Of a stretch of 64,000 nt of DNA, positions 35,806 to 46,963 are shown in pieces. The position numbers and the translations under genes were made by a program. Source of the DNA: Phytophthora quininea. Its lineage: Eukaryota; Oomycota; Peronosporomycetes; Peronosporales; Peronosporaceae. The stretch lies in assembly GCA_011947345.1 (NCBI GenBank), contig JAAVTG010000172.1:1-64000 (forward strand), written 5' to 3'. Below the pieces are notes generated by a model that was given only the letters and a program-made list of their open reading frames with translations, was not told where the DNA came from and searched no databases. Positions within the stretch are counted from its first letter, which is position 1; every line of letters starts with the position of its first letter.

Positions 35806-36849
35806 TCAAAACCTTAGCAGCCAGCGTTGGCGAAAGCGAGTGTGTGGGCTCGTAGACGTTTCTGGCACATGAAAGTAGGACATGACTGACACGATGTCTT
35901 GCCCGAAAACATGTTCAAACTCATTGAGCTGGGCTTCGTCTGCGTCGGTCATGACGTACTTGATGCGCAACGGCTTCCCAATCACCGTAGAATATATGTT
36001 TTGCAACGCCGAGAAAGACTCCGCGCAGTGAAAACCAGTGCGTTGTGACATTACAAAAATTGCGACCAAGTGGAACGTGCGCATGCAGTCAGAAATAACC
36101 ACTACCATCACCGGATAATCAACCTGATGTAGTTTAAGGGTTGTATCGACGTAAAGCACGAATGTAGCAGGATCTCGATTAGCACATTCCAATAGACGCT
36201 TTGAGGTCATACCACCGATGAAAGCATCGTCGTCTGCTCCAGACCCAACAACCGGCTTGCCATCACCATCATACGTTCACGTGAAAGTGAGCGGGTCGCA
36301 CCTGTCTTCTTCTCCATTGAACCCATTTTCGCGTATTATAGAGCGAACATCCTCAAGGTAGTCACTAGCACCCAACTGCGATGCCCGATAACTTTGAACA
36401 AAGCGCTGCACAGTTTGCAGCGATGGTAGCGTAGTTTCATCGAGCTGGAATCTGCGCAAAAGCGCATTTCGAATGGGTAGGGGTTTGTGGTTGTGGGCCG
36501 CCATCTCTCGCGCCACATCCTTCATTGGGTCCGTCAATCGGTCAGTGCGTGGTACACACCGATGCAACATATGCTCTCCATGCGCCCACACATTCACAAT
36601 GTTGAGTGCACTGCTCTGCTGGGTATTTCCGCTCCAGCGCCAGCGGCCAAAAGGATTGTCCTCCGTACAAGCAGGACAGCTACAGCTTACCAAACGGGTG
36701 CGCATGTTGTGGGAGCTGACGAAGCGTACAGGTTGCACGTGGACAGGTCGCTCTTCTCGACAATGTAGGCTTTCAGCGTTTCCAAAAGCATAGCAGCATC
36801 GTCTCGGGGAGTCTTTGGGCGCGCAAAGTCCAGTCAATCACCCGAGGCA
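35806..36849 (-). pseudogene. Mutator-like (MULE) transposase
   Basis: The minus-strand start at 36849 reads PRVIDWTLRAQRLPETMLL. A Cys-containing N-terminal part follows (SCSCPACTEDNPFGRWRW). Next come LTDPMKDVAREMAAHNHKPL and LPSLQTVQRFVQSYR, then the MULE catalytic core: LYVDTTLKLHQVDYPVMVVV, LRIKYVMTDADEAQLNEFEH and MSYFHVPET. A frame change near 36770 and another at the 36277/36210 junction break it. No terminal repeats were identified. Confidence 0.68.
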
Positions 36850-37581
36850 TGGCGTTGGTGAGGCAGGGTGGCGGGGGCGTGGGCGGAGGGGTGAGGGGGC
36901 TGAACGCAAAAGCAGAAGTGAGTCGATGTCAAATGCTGCTAAGGATGCTATTGGACAATAAGTTTATATCTGTTGTTGTTATTGGTAGATATTCTAAGGG
37001 TTAACCACCCCGCGTTTTGGCGTGCTATGGCTTGGTTGACTGTGAGCCTCCGTGCTTTTTCAGTGCCGAGCAGCACATGCTAAGTCCCGTCTTGCTGCTT
37101 TCCGTGCTGTGGTGATTTTGAGGGTACGAAGTGTATTTTTCGGTGATTTAGATGCGTTGTCGCCACATCTTGATCCCGTCTCTCTTGTGCTAAGAGGTTT
37201 CGATGCGCGTTGCACTCATCAAGCGTGCGGCAGCGATTGCTGTGCTTGTGGCGCGCAAGGTGGGTGTCGATTACCCCGCACCCACTGCCAGCAGATCTCG
37301 TAAAGCTCGCACCGCTATCCAGCGCACCGTGACGGCAGTATGTGCTTTCGAGCACAATGTAGTGGCGTACTGACTCGGGTTTCCTAGCACCCGCCAACCC
37401 CTTGGCAACAGAACCATCACGTTGCGTCGGCTGTGTCGAACGTTGGCGTATTTGGGGAAGTTCCATGATTTCCTGGATCCACAGCGTCGACGGCGTTTTT
37501 CAGCATATCTTTGTACTCTACGAGGCCATGGCTCGGTCCAAACCCTAACCCGCTCGATAAACCCACCCGGGTCTGACCGGC
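36850..37581. other. Noncoding flank
   Basis: G-rich then mixed sequence without a convincing gene. The visible open frames are short and mutually overlapping. Confidence 0.25.
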
Positions 37582-37651
37582 CCCGGCCCACAGACCCGGT
37601 CTCAAATTCAGCCAGATCCGGCAGAATTTGAGGCGGGGTCTGTGGGCCGGG
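37582..37651. repeat. Long inverted repeat (hairpin) with 28-bp arms
   Basis: The left arm starts CCCGGCCCACAGACC and ends TCTCAAATTC. The right arm starts GAATTTGAG and ends GGTCTGTGGGCCGGG. The arms match at about 26 of 28 positions around a loop of about 14 bases. It lies about 80 bp from the inverted transposon copy 2. It could be a folded MITE remnant. Confidence 0.6.
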
Positions 37652-37985
37652 ATCGAGAAAACCCATAACTCGCGAAAGACCCGACCCGAAAGGGAACCGG
37701 CCACTGTGAGTTACAAACTCCACTGGTAAGACAACGACAGAAAAACTCGGCAGGATTCGTCAGACATGCCACAGTAAAAACAAGCAGGCACAAAATTCGG
37801 CATGAAATATGATTGGTTGAAAAAACGAAAAATGAAACAAAAAAGCCAAACAAAACACGTGATTTGCAAAAAAAAAAAAGAAGCTTTATTGTCAAATTGT
37901 GACTTCGGGATGCTTGGGGTAGCTTATTGAAAGCTGCGAATTACCGTCTCCTCAGTAATCTTCTCCCAAGTGGCAATGGTAGCTT

Positions 37986-39241
37986 TTATCGCGCGGAGCT
38001 CTTCTCCTTCGCAATCCCGCCAGCGATTCCTTGAAATCCTACACGTAGCTTAGATTTTAGAGGCCCCATTACGCCAGCATCCAACGGTTGGCGTACCGCT
38101 GTACTATTAGGGGGAGCGGGACAACTTTAGCGTTTGCCACCTCAGCCGCAACACGCTGCCCCTCCTCCGAGACATGACTGTCAAAATTGTCTAGGGGAAG
38201 GATGACAGGGCTGTCAACTTCGTACTGTAGGAAGTTTTCGACGTAGAATCGCCAGCCTGTGGCGTCCATCCGCGTGTGCTCCTGCACAGTATAATAGTGG
38301 CCGCGTGGATACGTTGGTAACTCGTAGCGCTCAATTGTGCCACCCAGTTTAGCGCGAACAATGAATAAAATTGGCAGCTTTTTACCTGTATTTAGTAAAC
38401 GTAGTCGTAAGTATTAGCATAAATCTATAAAAATAGGATTTAGCTCACCGTCGTCTCTAATGGTCAGCACCGCAGTCATGCGTTCCTCGTGCTTACTAAT
38501 CTCAGCAATATGAGCGGGGTCATGACGCCCTCGAAGAGCCCAAATACGGCCTGGTGGCATGTCGAAGTTGATGGCAGTTCCATCGACGTTATACATCCCA
38601 TCACCCTCATACGAGGCGTAATCCCTCCAAAGCGAGAGCGAGAATTCAGCTCGCACCTCTTCTAGCTCCTCCGAGATCACCTTCGCTATTTGAGGCTTTT
38701 GCGATGAGAAACCATAGCTACAAACATTAATTAATCAAAGTTAAAATTATTTAATCAGTTGTACGAAATAGTATCTTACCGTTTAGCTAGACGCTGGATC
38801 ATTCTTTCTAGAGCGTCTTGGCCGCTCTTCTTTCCTTCAAAGTAGTTCACCACCCAGTCGTGATCAATAGTCCAAACGAAATCTATTATTCCCCTCGTTG
38901 TTAGTGCCTGTAGCATAAACATTAAGTTTTAATCCTGAAAACACACAGAAAACATCTTAAAAAACACTTACTTTATCTTCTCTACGGATGTCCTTCATGT
39001 ACGTCACGAGGACAGAGATGTAAGGAAATATTTCCTTGCGTCCCTGCCTTTTAACATCTTTGACGACGTGTGGCCGGTGAAGGTCACAAGTGCGTCACGC
39101 TGCCGCCACCAGCTGTCCACTGTGCGTCCTGTGCGTCGAGGGCACTGGAGCTCGCGGGCGGTTTCGTCAACGCCCACTTCCCAGACGCGCTGAATTGTAT
39201 CCCATTTTTTTGACGGTGTAGCTCCTCTTCTTTCTTAACAT
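37986..39241 (-). pseudogene. Pogo-like DDE transposase, copy 2 (one shared frameshift)
   Basis: Counterpart of 13809-15064 on the minus strand, with ATG at 39241. The second catalytic motif is intact here (ILPLDNFDSHVSEEGQRVAA), whereas copy 1 has lost a base. The frame still breaks at the CTCCCCCTAAT tract, reading PLPLIVQRYANRWMLA and a stop instead of the expected PLPPNSTAVRQPLDAGVMG. The third catalytic Asp is therefore out of frame in both copies. Confidence 0.75.
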
Positions 39242-39770
39242 TGCAAAAAGAATGGTAATGAGCAGGCTGTAGTAGTGGTTTTTCTGGGATAGGAAAGAAA
39301 CGTACAGCCCAGCCCAACAAGGATAATTGTCAACGCTGGTCACTACCAGTATTACCGGCACAAATGTGGGCCCTCCAAATCTTCAATGTCAACGCTGGTC
39401 ACTACCGGTCTTACCGATTATTATATAGTATTAATAATAGTCTTTTAAAGCCACTTTTTTGCCACAGTCAGTGAGCGTCACTGAGCGCCAGGGTTCAAAA
39501 ACAACAAGCTGCAGTCCGAAAAAGCAAGGCACGAAGATCGACGTCACGATCTGCAAGGACATAGCCTAACGGTCGCTGAATCTCGCGCGGGACGCGACGC
39601 TGCACAGTAGTACCATGACGACGGATCTGACCAAGTGCTGATTACTGCCGCAATTTTCGAGACCACAGCGGGTACATATGGAATCACTCCCGACGGGTCT
39701 ATTGCGAAAGCCACTTGAGTTCTGGAAGGAGAAAAGTGAACTGACATTGATCCTGGGTTAGCCTAGCTAC

Positions 39771-40284
39771 ATGAAGTGTCTGCGAGGCTGCTTGACAACC
39801 AGTCAACTTGAACCCTGTTGTGGAGTGGAGAGTACTGTTCCCACAGTTGCTGCAGTGCTTGTGTTTGTGTGGGTTGTTTATCCCGTGAAGGCGTTGAGAG
39901 GCTGGATGCTTTCCCACGTGGTGGAATTGTCCTACGAGGTTGTCCACTACAACCGACGGTTAGAGTGTGACTATCTATTTAGACAGGGAAAAGCTTAACT
40001 GAGCCCAGAGCTCACTCTACAAAATACAGAGCTGAGTGGCAGGCGCTTTGCTGCTGCTAACCGTCAGACACTCTACTCGAGTTCGTCTCCTCCTCTGCGT
40101 GGCTTGCATTGCAAGTAACCCAAAGCAGACTTGTGAAGGTCGCTGGCGTTTGAAGACAGGCGATAACACCAGGGGTTGTTACTATCGTGACGATAAGAAC
40201 CCCAAACAAGCTTGGTTTGTTTATGGACAGGGTGTGCCATCTAACTACACGACTGAACGAGTTGTTCTTTGTTGCCCATGTTGA
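39771..40284 (+). other. Small cysteine-bearing open frames inside transposon copy 2
   Basis: Second copy of the possible passenger frames of 12766-13279. It is identical except for one visible residue (IASNPKQ here, IASYPKQ in copy 1). The lack of divergence reflects recent duplication and is no evidence of selection. Confidence 0.3.
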
Positions 40285-40738
40285 GTAGTGAGTCGGACTT
40301 CGCAGCTACGGCACTATTTTTTCACTACTAAAACCGTACTTGGTGGTAATACTTTTCGGTTGTAAAATTTCCTATCCCAGTATTCGCGCAGCTCTAGTAT
40401 GGCAGCCAGTCAATAATTTGTGATGATCTAATTGGCCAATATTTTGTATGCTCGCGCATCTGAACTGTCGGTCTTTGCGTTGCCGAGTTTTTCTGCTTGT
40501 ACTTGGCTGCTCGTTTGACTGGAGATGTAGGTGCCTCCTCGAGCATGTAGCACTAACATCCAGGCGTACTACGTACATCTGTGTCTTAACTTTTGTACCT
40601 CGTTCTCGTTGCTCCGTATAGTGATCTAGGGGCTTCAGTACGCCGCGAGAGCGAAGACGTTCCTTGGATCCATTCACGACGACCTGCAGACACGATAGAG
40701 GCCGTTGGACTGCTCCTGGCCAAGCGCTCCGTCGCCAT

Positions 40739-42871
40739 GCCGTTCGAGGAGGAGACGGCGCGCAAAAAGAAGCTCACGAGCGTCGTATGGGAGACGTTCA
40801 CGCCGTTCTCGACCTCGGGGCTTCGGGACGGCGTCCTGGACTCGGCCAAGTGCACAGTCTGCAACAAGATCTTCAGTACGCGCCATGGCACGTCGTCTAT
40901 GATGCGGCACGCCAAGCGGCACAACGAGTACCCGAACGGGACGGCCAGTAAGAAGGCCAAAAAGACGACGATCGTCACCACCAATGGATCTGCCTCTGTG
41001 GGGGTGATTGCTGCTCCTGGCAAGAAGGTTTCTGCAGTACTAAAGAAGGACGCATTGACGACGCAGATGGAGGAGCACGCAGGAGGTATGCTGGAGTGTC
41101 TTTTGTGGACGATTTCCGCTGTGTACTACTGGTAAAAAGGTTGTTGATGGTGTGATTGTGCTGTTGTACGGCCACTGCGTGGGGCAGGTCTGAAGCGACA
41201 GCGGTCGAGGAATATAACTGCATCACTGCTGGAATGGATCGTGGAGGACCGACAGGACCCTGGAGTCATTTCGCAAGAGAAGTTCCTGGAAGTGATGATG
41301 GCGGCGGGTGTGAAACCATTGATCCCGCCCGTGACAGATATGCAAAAGGTTATGGAACGCAAGTACTACACGCTATTCGCGCGTGTAGGTGAGTATATTA
41401 CGCGCTCTGCGGTGGGCCGCATCACGTTTTCGTGTGATACGTGGTCAGGGTCAGTGTACAAAGGATATATGACCATTCATCTACACTGGGTCAATGCGGA
41501 GTGGGAGTTTAAGTCTATCCAAGTCGGACTGGAAGGGTGTCCGCCGGAATTCAACGCGTACTTTATGTCCGACTTGCTGTTCAATGTGCTCCAGAATAAC
41601 TGGGGGCTCGGCAACAAACTGCTCTGCGGCGTGACACCCATGGGCAACGAATCGGCGGTGGGCATGGGGTTTCTCCGCGAGAAGATTAAGGTGCTTGTAG
41701 GAATAGACAACATCTCTCCGGACTGGAATTTGACTTGTCTGGGCCATTTAATCCACGTCGGTGTTCACGCCGCGCTCAAGGAAATGCAGCATGAGATTGT
41801 CAAGCTGCGGTCGCTGTTGTCGCTGCTCAAGTCTGCAACTGAAAGTCAAGAACACTTTGCGTTGCGTACTACCGAGTTGGGGATGCCGTACCCGGAGCTT
41901 CCCAACATTGACTCCCCAAGAACTGGACGACAACGATCACGATGATCTTGGAGAGCGCGAAACTCAAGGCCTCCATTAATGCCCTCTACGGCGATACTTC
42001 CAACAGTTTGAACGTCTTCTTGCTGGATGAAATTGAGTGGGACCTGCTGGTTTGGGTGGCCACGTTTCTCCAAAAGTGCATCCACATGGCAACATGCCAG
42101 AGCGACCAGAAACACATTTCGCTTAGCACTTCTATCAACGTTTGCAAGGCGATCGTGGGACTTTGCGAGAGCATGGCAGCTTCCGCGTCGGACTTCACCG
42201 CCAGCGCCTTCAACAAGGTTCAGACGGTGTGTTTAAAGGTGAAGACCAGTCTCCAGTCATACCACACCGAGCACTCGTCGCCGTTTTTCCGACTAGCGAA
42301 GATCTTGGACCCGCGTTTTTCCAACGAGTCTCCCGAGAAGGCAGCGAATAAGATTTTCTTACGAGAAACCCTGCGAAAGAATGTGTACGACACGCTCGCT
42401 GATGGGCGACAGGAAGACGATCAAGTACGGCATGACGACTCCGCCGCGTACACGACGTTCGAGAAGTTGCTGGACATTGGCGAAGGGGTGCCCGACTACT
42501 CCATTGACGGCGATGAGGTCGATCGGTTCTTCGACGCGACGCTTATCCGTGACAAGCGATCAGACCCGTTCTTGTGGTGGAAGTCGAACGAGACGCGCTT
42601 CCCGTCGTTAGCCAAGCTCGCGCGCGATATCTTATCGATTCCTGCCACAGCCGTCCCCAGCGGCGCTGTGTTCACCCGAGCCACGTACGCGCGTCCTCTC
42701 AATTCCGCCGTGGGCGAGACCAACAAGCTCTTCAAGTTTAACGAACTCGCCCGTGCGTGGCAGATCGAACGCCAGAACTTTGGGCGCAAGCGGCGTCGCG
42801 CCTCGTTCGACTACGCGGAGCCGCCGCTGGAGCCCCCTGCCAAATTGGCGTCCTATGAAGAAAGTATTTAG
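40739..42871 (+). CDS. BED zinc-finger hAT-family transposase, nearly intact
   Basis: The ATG at 40739 opens a BED finger: CTVCNKIFSTRHGTSS and MMRHAKRH (C2H2 spacing typical of BED), then a Lys-rich linker. A probable intron of about 100 bp (GTATGC near 41087 to CAG near 41187) leads to the RNase H-like core, with ITFSCDTWSGSVYKGYMTIH and CLGHLIHVGVHAAL. The C-terminal hAT dimerisation motif is complete: DPFLWWKSNETRFPSLAKLA and AVPSGAVFTRA. One or two frame changes lie in the acidic linker at about 41910-41945, the only visible defect. Codon composition resembles the neighbouring thiolase. It could be a recently active element or a host-adopted gene; no terminal repeats were found. Confidence 0.7.
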
Positions 42872-42925
42872 ATAAACGACGACAACCAAGCACAAAGGTC
42901 AACTTCAAAAACACCTGCCACGTCA

Positions 42926-42947
42926 TTGTACCATTTGTTCGTGGTAC
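42926..42947. repeat. Short palindrome between hAT gene and thiolase
   Basis: TGTACCA ... TGGTACA with an 8-base centre, 55 bp after the hAT stop codon. It may be a hairpin in the 3' region or a chance palindrome. Confidence 0.3.
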
Positions 42948-43002
42948 AATTTGAAGTTGAAACGTTCACGTCAACACCGACGTTTGACGTCTCCAAACGC
43001 TT

Positions 43003-43017
43003 TCACTTCGCAATCTT
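43003..43017 (+). promoter_or_regulatory. Oomycete-type initiator/FPR core promoter of the thiolase
   Basis: TCACTTCGCAATCTT matches the remembered oomycete Inr-FPR consensus TCATTYYNCAWTTT at 12 of 14 positions and lies 36 bp before the ATG, the usual distance. This supports the chosen start. Confidence 0.5.
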
Positions 43018-43038
43018 CCTCCTATCAGGTCGCTTCCC

Positions 43039-44232
43039 ATGTCGCTCAAGAACGTCTACATCGTGGCCGCCAAGCGCACTCCGTTCGGCAACTTCGGCGG
43101 CAAGCTCAAAGGCGTGACGGCCACGGAGCTCTGCGCGCACGCCGCCAAGGCCACGCTGGCCGCTGCCCAACTGGACCCGTCGCTCGTGGACACAGTGCAG
43201 GTGGGCAACGTAGCGCCCACGTCTCCGGACGGCGCGTACATCGCACGCCACGTGCAGCTCAAGGCTGGCGTGCCGCAGGACAAGCCGGCTCTGACCATCA
43301 ACCGACTGTGTGGCAGCGGCTTCCAGTCGGTCGTGGGCGGCATGCAGGAGATCTTACTGGGAGAGGCAAACGTGGCGCTCTGCGGAGGTTCCGAGAACAT
43401 GTCGCAGTCTCCACTGGCGGTGTACGGCCACCAGGCCCGCTTCGGCGTCGGCCTGGGCGCCGGCCTGAACCTACAGGACACGCTCTGGTCGGCACTGACC
43501 GACTCATATGTCAAGACGCCCATGGGCATGACGGCCGAGAACTTGGCGGATAAGCACGGCATCACTCGCGAGGAATGCGATGCCTTCGGACTGCGCAGTC
43601 AGACTCGCTGGGCAGAGGCCCAAGCTGCAGGTCTGTTTGACGCTGAGCTGGTGCCGATTGAAGTGAAGGCTGGAAAGAAGACAGAGATGTTCTCGGTGGA
43701 CGAGTCGCCGCGGGTGGTGGACATGAACAAGATGGCCAAATTGAAGCCTGTGTTCAAGAAGGACGGAGTGGTGACGGCGGGCAATGCCTCGGGGATTTCC
43801 GACGGCGCTGGAGCCGTGCTGCTGGCCAGTGAGGAAGCTGTTAAGACGCACAATCTGACACCGTTGGCGCGGGTTGTGAGTTATCAGGTGTCAGGGGTGG
43901 ACCCCACGATCATGGGCATTGGGCCTGTGCCTGCGATCACTGGAGCGCTCAAACGTGCGGGACTGAGGAAATCAGACATTGATATTTACGATATCAACGA
44001 GGCTTTCGCGGCGCAATGGCTCGCGTGTATTAAGGAGCTGGAGATCGATCCAGAGATCACCAACCAATGCGGAGGAGCCATCGCGTTGGGACACCCTCTC
44101 GGAGCCTCCGGAAGCCGCATCACGGCGCACTTGGCCCACGCACTGCAACGTACCGGAAAGAAGTACGCTGTCGGATCGGCCTGCATTGGCGGCGGACAAG
44201 GAATTGCTCTGGTGCTGGAGAACACGGCATAA
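43039..44232 (+). CDS. ACAA2: 3-ketoacyl-CoA thiolase / acetyl-CoA acyltransferase (ACAA2-type)
   Basis: Catalyses thiolytic cleavage of 3-ketoacyl-CoA to acetyl-CoA in fatty-acid beta-oxidation, or the reverse condensation. The 397-codon uninterrupted frame has the length of mitochondrial ACAA2. Catalytic residues fall at the expected positions: Cys91 in NRLCGSGFQS, His352 in ALGHPLGASGSR, Cys382 in SACIGGGQGIA. NEAF (the thiolase Asn motif) is present at about residue 320. The N-terminus starts directly at the domain (LKNVYIVAAKRTPFG), as in ACAA2, whose targeting signal is not cleaved. No C-terminal peroxisomal SKL is present. The start is supported by an upstream initiator motif. No introns. 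This is the clearest functional gene here. Confidence 0.93.
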   Translation: MSLKNVYIVAAKRTPFGNFGGKLKGVTATELCAHAAKATLAAAQLDPSLVDTVQVGNVAPTSPDGAYIARHVQLKAGVPQDKPALTINRLCGSGFQSVVGGMQEILLGEANVALCGGSENMSQSPLAVYGHQARFGVGLGAGLNLQDTLWSALTDSYVKTPMGMTAENLADKHGITREECDAFGLRSQTRWAEAQAAGLFDAELVPIEVKAGKKTEMFSVDESPRVVDMNKMAKLKPVFKKDGVVTAGNASGISDGAGAVLLASEEAVKTHNLTPLARVVSYQVSGVDPTIMGIGPVPAITGALKRAGLRKSDIDIYDINEAFAAQWLACIKELEIDPEITNQCGGAIALGHPLGASGSRITAHLAHALQRTGKKYAVGSACIGGGQGIALVLENTA

Positions 44233-44330
44233 CTTCTTTTTCTCGCACGAAAGGAGAATACTTTTCTAATCAAACGATCTCTTCAGTAAAGTAGTAAGTT
44301 TGAGTCTTGAATCGCTAGATTCGTTGCATA

Positions 44331-46700
44331 TTAGTCAATGACAATGACTTGGGGTTTGTCGCGCGGACGCTTTTCACCAACTTGTGGAGAGCTGGTGTTT
44401 GGTGGTGCAGTGAATCGTGCAGCAATCAGCTTTTCTTTTTCGACCAGCCACGCGGCCCTCAGGTTGTGCTGGCTTTCGTGGTAGCTGCGAGTCTTAGTGA
44501 TTGTCACGCTCGCGGACCGGCCACTTCCTCCTGCAGTCATCGAAAACGAAGCATTAATCTGAGAGTGGTGTGTTCAGCGTCGAGCGTCTCGGATACTATT
44601 GAAGCCCGAGTGCGTCATGGTCTGCTCGGGGCCCCGCAAAAGGACTCAACACGTGGATTGGCCGGGAACTGCGCCTTGGGCATCATCCAAGAGAACGGTC
44701 GCACAGGTTTTCCAAGTTGCTGGCAGAGCCATCCGAGTCGACGGTCGGCAATGGAAGCAACCGCGATAAACTTCTGGTCTTGTGTGTCCAGCTCAGCTAT
44801 GCATGGCAATACTTTGGCGACTATTGAACCAAGACCTTTCGGTTCTAGTCCGCTGAAGTGGTTTACCATGGTGGTGAGAGCGTCCATGTTGTCACTGGCG
44901 ATAACCTTTTTCCAAAGTTGATCCAAACATCCTGATGAAAGCAAAGTCTTCGAGGTGAGGTCAGCTGCTGTTTGCGCGACGGCATTCAACAAAGAAGTTT
45001 GAGCCTGCCCAGCCTCAAGACCGTCAAGGACGAGCAAAGTCATCTTCAGACCCTTGTCTTGACTCTTTGAGTGCCATGAATAAGCATCTTCATCTTCGGA
45101 TGAGGCCACAGCTTTCAGGATTATATCGCCAATGTCATTCCAGTTAAAAGCGTTAACGAGTGAAGTGATACTGTCAGCGAGTTTAAGCTTTTCTGACAGG
45201 GAATCGAAAAACCTGTTGAAAAACATACCCACTATACCAGCGTCGCCAGATTGCACAACGAGATCGGCCATCATGCGGCAGAAATTCAGCGAAAATGTTT
45301 TCGTGTCCTTGGGGTAGGATGCCTTCTCCATAAATGCTCGAAGAGTTTCAGCAGGAACAGATTGCTGTTTCTGAAGCGCAGCGGCAGCAGCGTCAATGTT
45401 GATGGTGTCCAACGCGTAATCAATGTTTTTCTTCGCAGGCCACGCAAACACAGCACAGCGACTCGCCACCGTCTTCATCATTCTGTCCACACTGTAACCT
45501 TCATAAGGTTTGCTATCGTGCTCCTTCTAAAGTTGCGAAAGCGTTTTTTACTTGGGTTCAGGAATGCAGGCGTAAGTGTAGTTTTGAGATCACCATCTTC
45601 ATACCCCGAAGCATACATCGTCACTGTGTCTCCAAAGTTCATACCTTCACTAGAGTACCACGTGACAACATCACTTCGGTCATATTCCTCCCATTCTGCG
45701 TATTCACTAGTGTTATCCTCCATCGCGACTTTCTTTGAGCTGCTGTCCAAGTCAAAGTACTGGATTTGACGCGAAAGCACCGCGATATGAAATACAAATC
45801 CCTTGTCTTCAGGGATCAAACTATTCGCCTCCCGTAGTGCTCGGAATCGCGCTTGATCTACCCGACGAAGCGTATCTACCTCTCTCACGTATGTCCGCTT
45901 CGGTGTACTTATTCGACAGCAACAATGCGAAACATTCTTCTTCTGGCGTCACGTCCTTCAACACTTCCGCTAATTCTTCACTGAGGGGTCTGTCCCCTTT
46001 AGCATCTTGCAAATGGAGCAATTACGCTGGTAATGACAACGAGTACATCAATACTAATTGAAACCCGCTCTTCACTTCCTCCCGTTCATGGAGAGCGTCA
46101 GTGTAATGCACTGCGTAGAACGGCAAAAATTGGGATGATTTATCCTTCTGTCCAAACTCGTAGCGAAACGCCAGCTCTCGTCCTCTGTATACGATGAGAG
46201 CCCCTCCTTCATGGCCTGACGGGAGTTGGATCACAAGTGTCGCTAGAACTCCCTCTTTCTTTTCTTTTGATGTTTCTCTGCTTTTGCTCCTTCTCCATTC
46301 ACCACCAACTCTTGGAGGTGACTCTTCATCTGACCACCTTTAAACCCCAGTCTATCTCCAACTAAAGCACACAACTTCTCCATCCCTGTCTTCCATAATG
46401 GGTTTTGGAATGTTACTAGCTCCGGTCTCAATCTCCAAGTGTTTTCTCGTCTTGATCTTGCTCACACTTTGGCAATAGCTTGTCAGGGGAAAATGGCAGT
46501 TGGATGGTTCCTATTCCTTCCACCGTAAGCCCAGGGAGCACTCGCAGCAGTTCTGCTTGCCCTCCAATGGAGAACCCACCAGCGTCTACCTCTGTCTCCT
46601 CCAGTAGTATGTTGATTTTATTTAATTTTCTTCAAGATGGGGTAATGACGACTTCCGGTTCTCCTTCGCAGCCGAACGGCCACGCGGCCTGCTCATTCGC
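44331..46700 (-). pseudogene. 2OG-Fe(II) oxygenase paralogue 2
   Basis: The minus strand shows the family layout: N-terminal region (VDAGGFSIGGQAELLRVL, about 46.6 kb), then FQNPLWKTGMEKLCALVGDR, the beta-helix with GGALIVYRGRELAFRYEFGQ, and HYTDALHEREEVKSGFQLVL. The large helical middle and C-terminal part (45490-44615) is continuous, and the tail has VTITKTRSYHE and an acidic VIVID end. The metal motif reads EKHQKKRKRE, without the expected Asp, and the 2OG-binding Arg is Gln (SGFQLVL). Frame changes lie near 46240, 46020, 45880, 45490 and 44600. Convergent with the thiolase. Non-functional. Confidence 0.75.
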
Positions 46701-46963
46701 TAGGGTCTTCTTCTCCGCCTCCCGTTATCGCTCATAAAGCGCTGCCTTCGTGGATAGTAGTCTGCGTGGGCTGTACCTGCCGTCGACTTCCGCGCCCTCT
46801 GCTTGGTCCGTGCCATCTCGGCCAATGATCAAATAACAAGATTCAGTAGATCAGGACAACTTCAACTTGACTAGTTTCTTAGTCAAACGTTTTTTGATTG
46901 AAGGATTTTGACAACGTAGTTCTTTGTTATCTGTACTCATTCTCAAACTTTCCCCCAAAGCAA
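46701..46963. other. Gap between divergently placed oxygenase paralogues 2 and 3
   Basis: About 260 bp probably holding both former promoters. It contains a short AT-rich tract (46800-46930) and no recognised motif. Confidence 0.25.

Larger units (their letters stand above)
37729..40495 (-). mobile_element. 2.78-kb TA-target transposon, copy 2 (inverted relative to copy 1)
   Basis: Reverse complement of 12545-15323 with only a handful of differences seen by eye. The left end reads TA then AGACAACGACAG, one base short of the intact CAGACAACGACAG. At the right end the match stops after TGCCGAGTTTTTCTG (40495), so the outer 10 bases of that repeat are missing and no TA follows directly. The internal 20-bp direct repeats and passenger frames are retained. 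Confidence 0.88.

Noticed and set aside
42951..43565. Long frames overlapping the thiolase on both strands (200 codons plus, 169 codons minus)
   Set aside because: Shadows of a GC-rich gene; composition is Arg/Gly-rich without motifs, and the thiolase frame explains the region.
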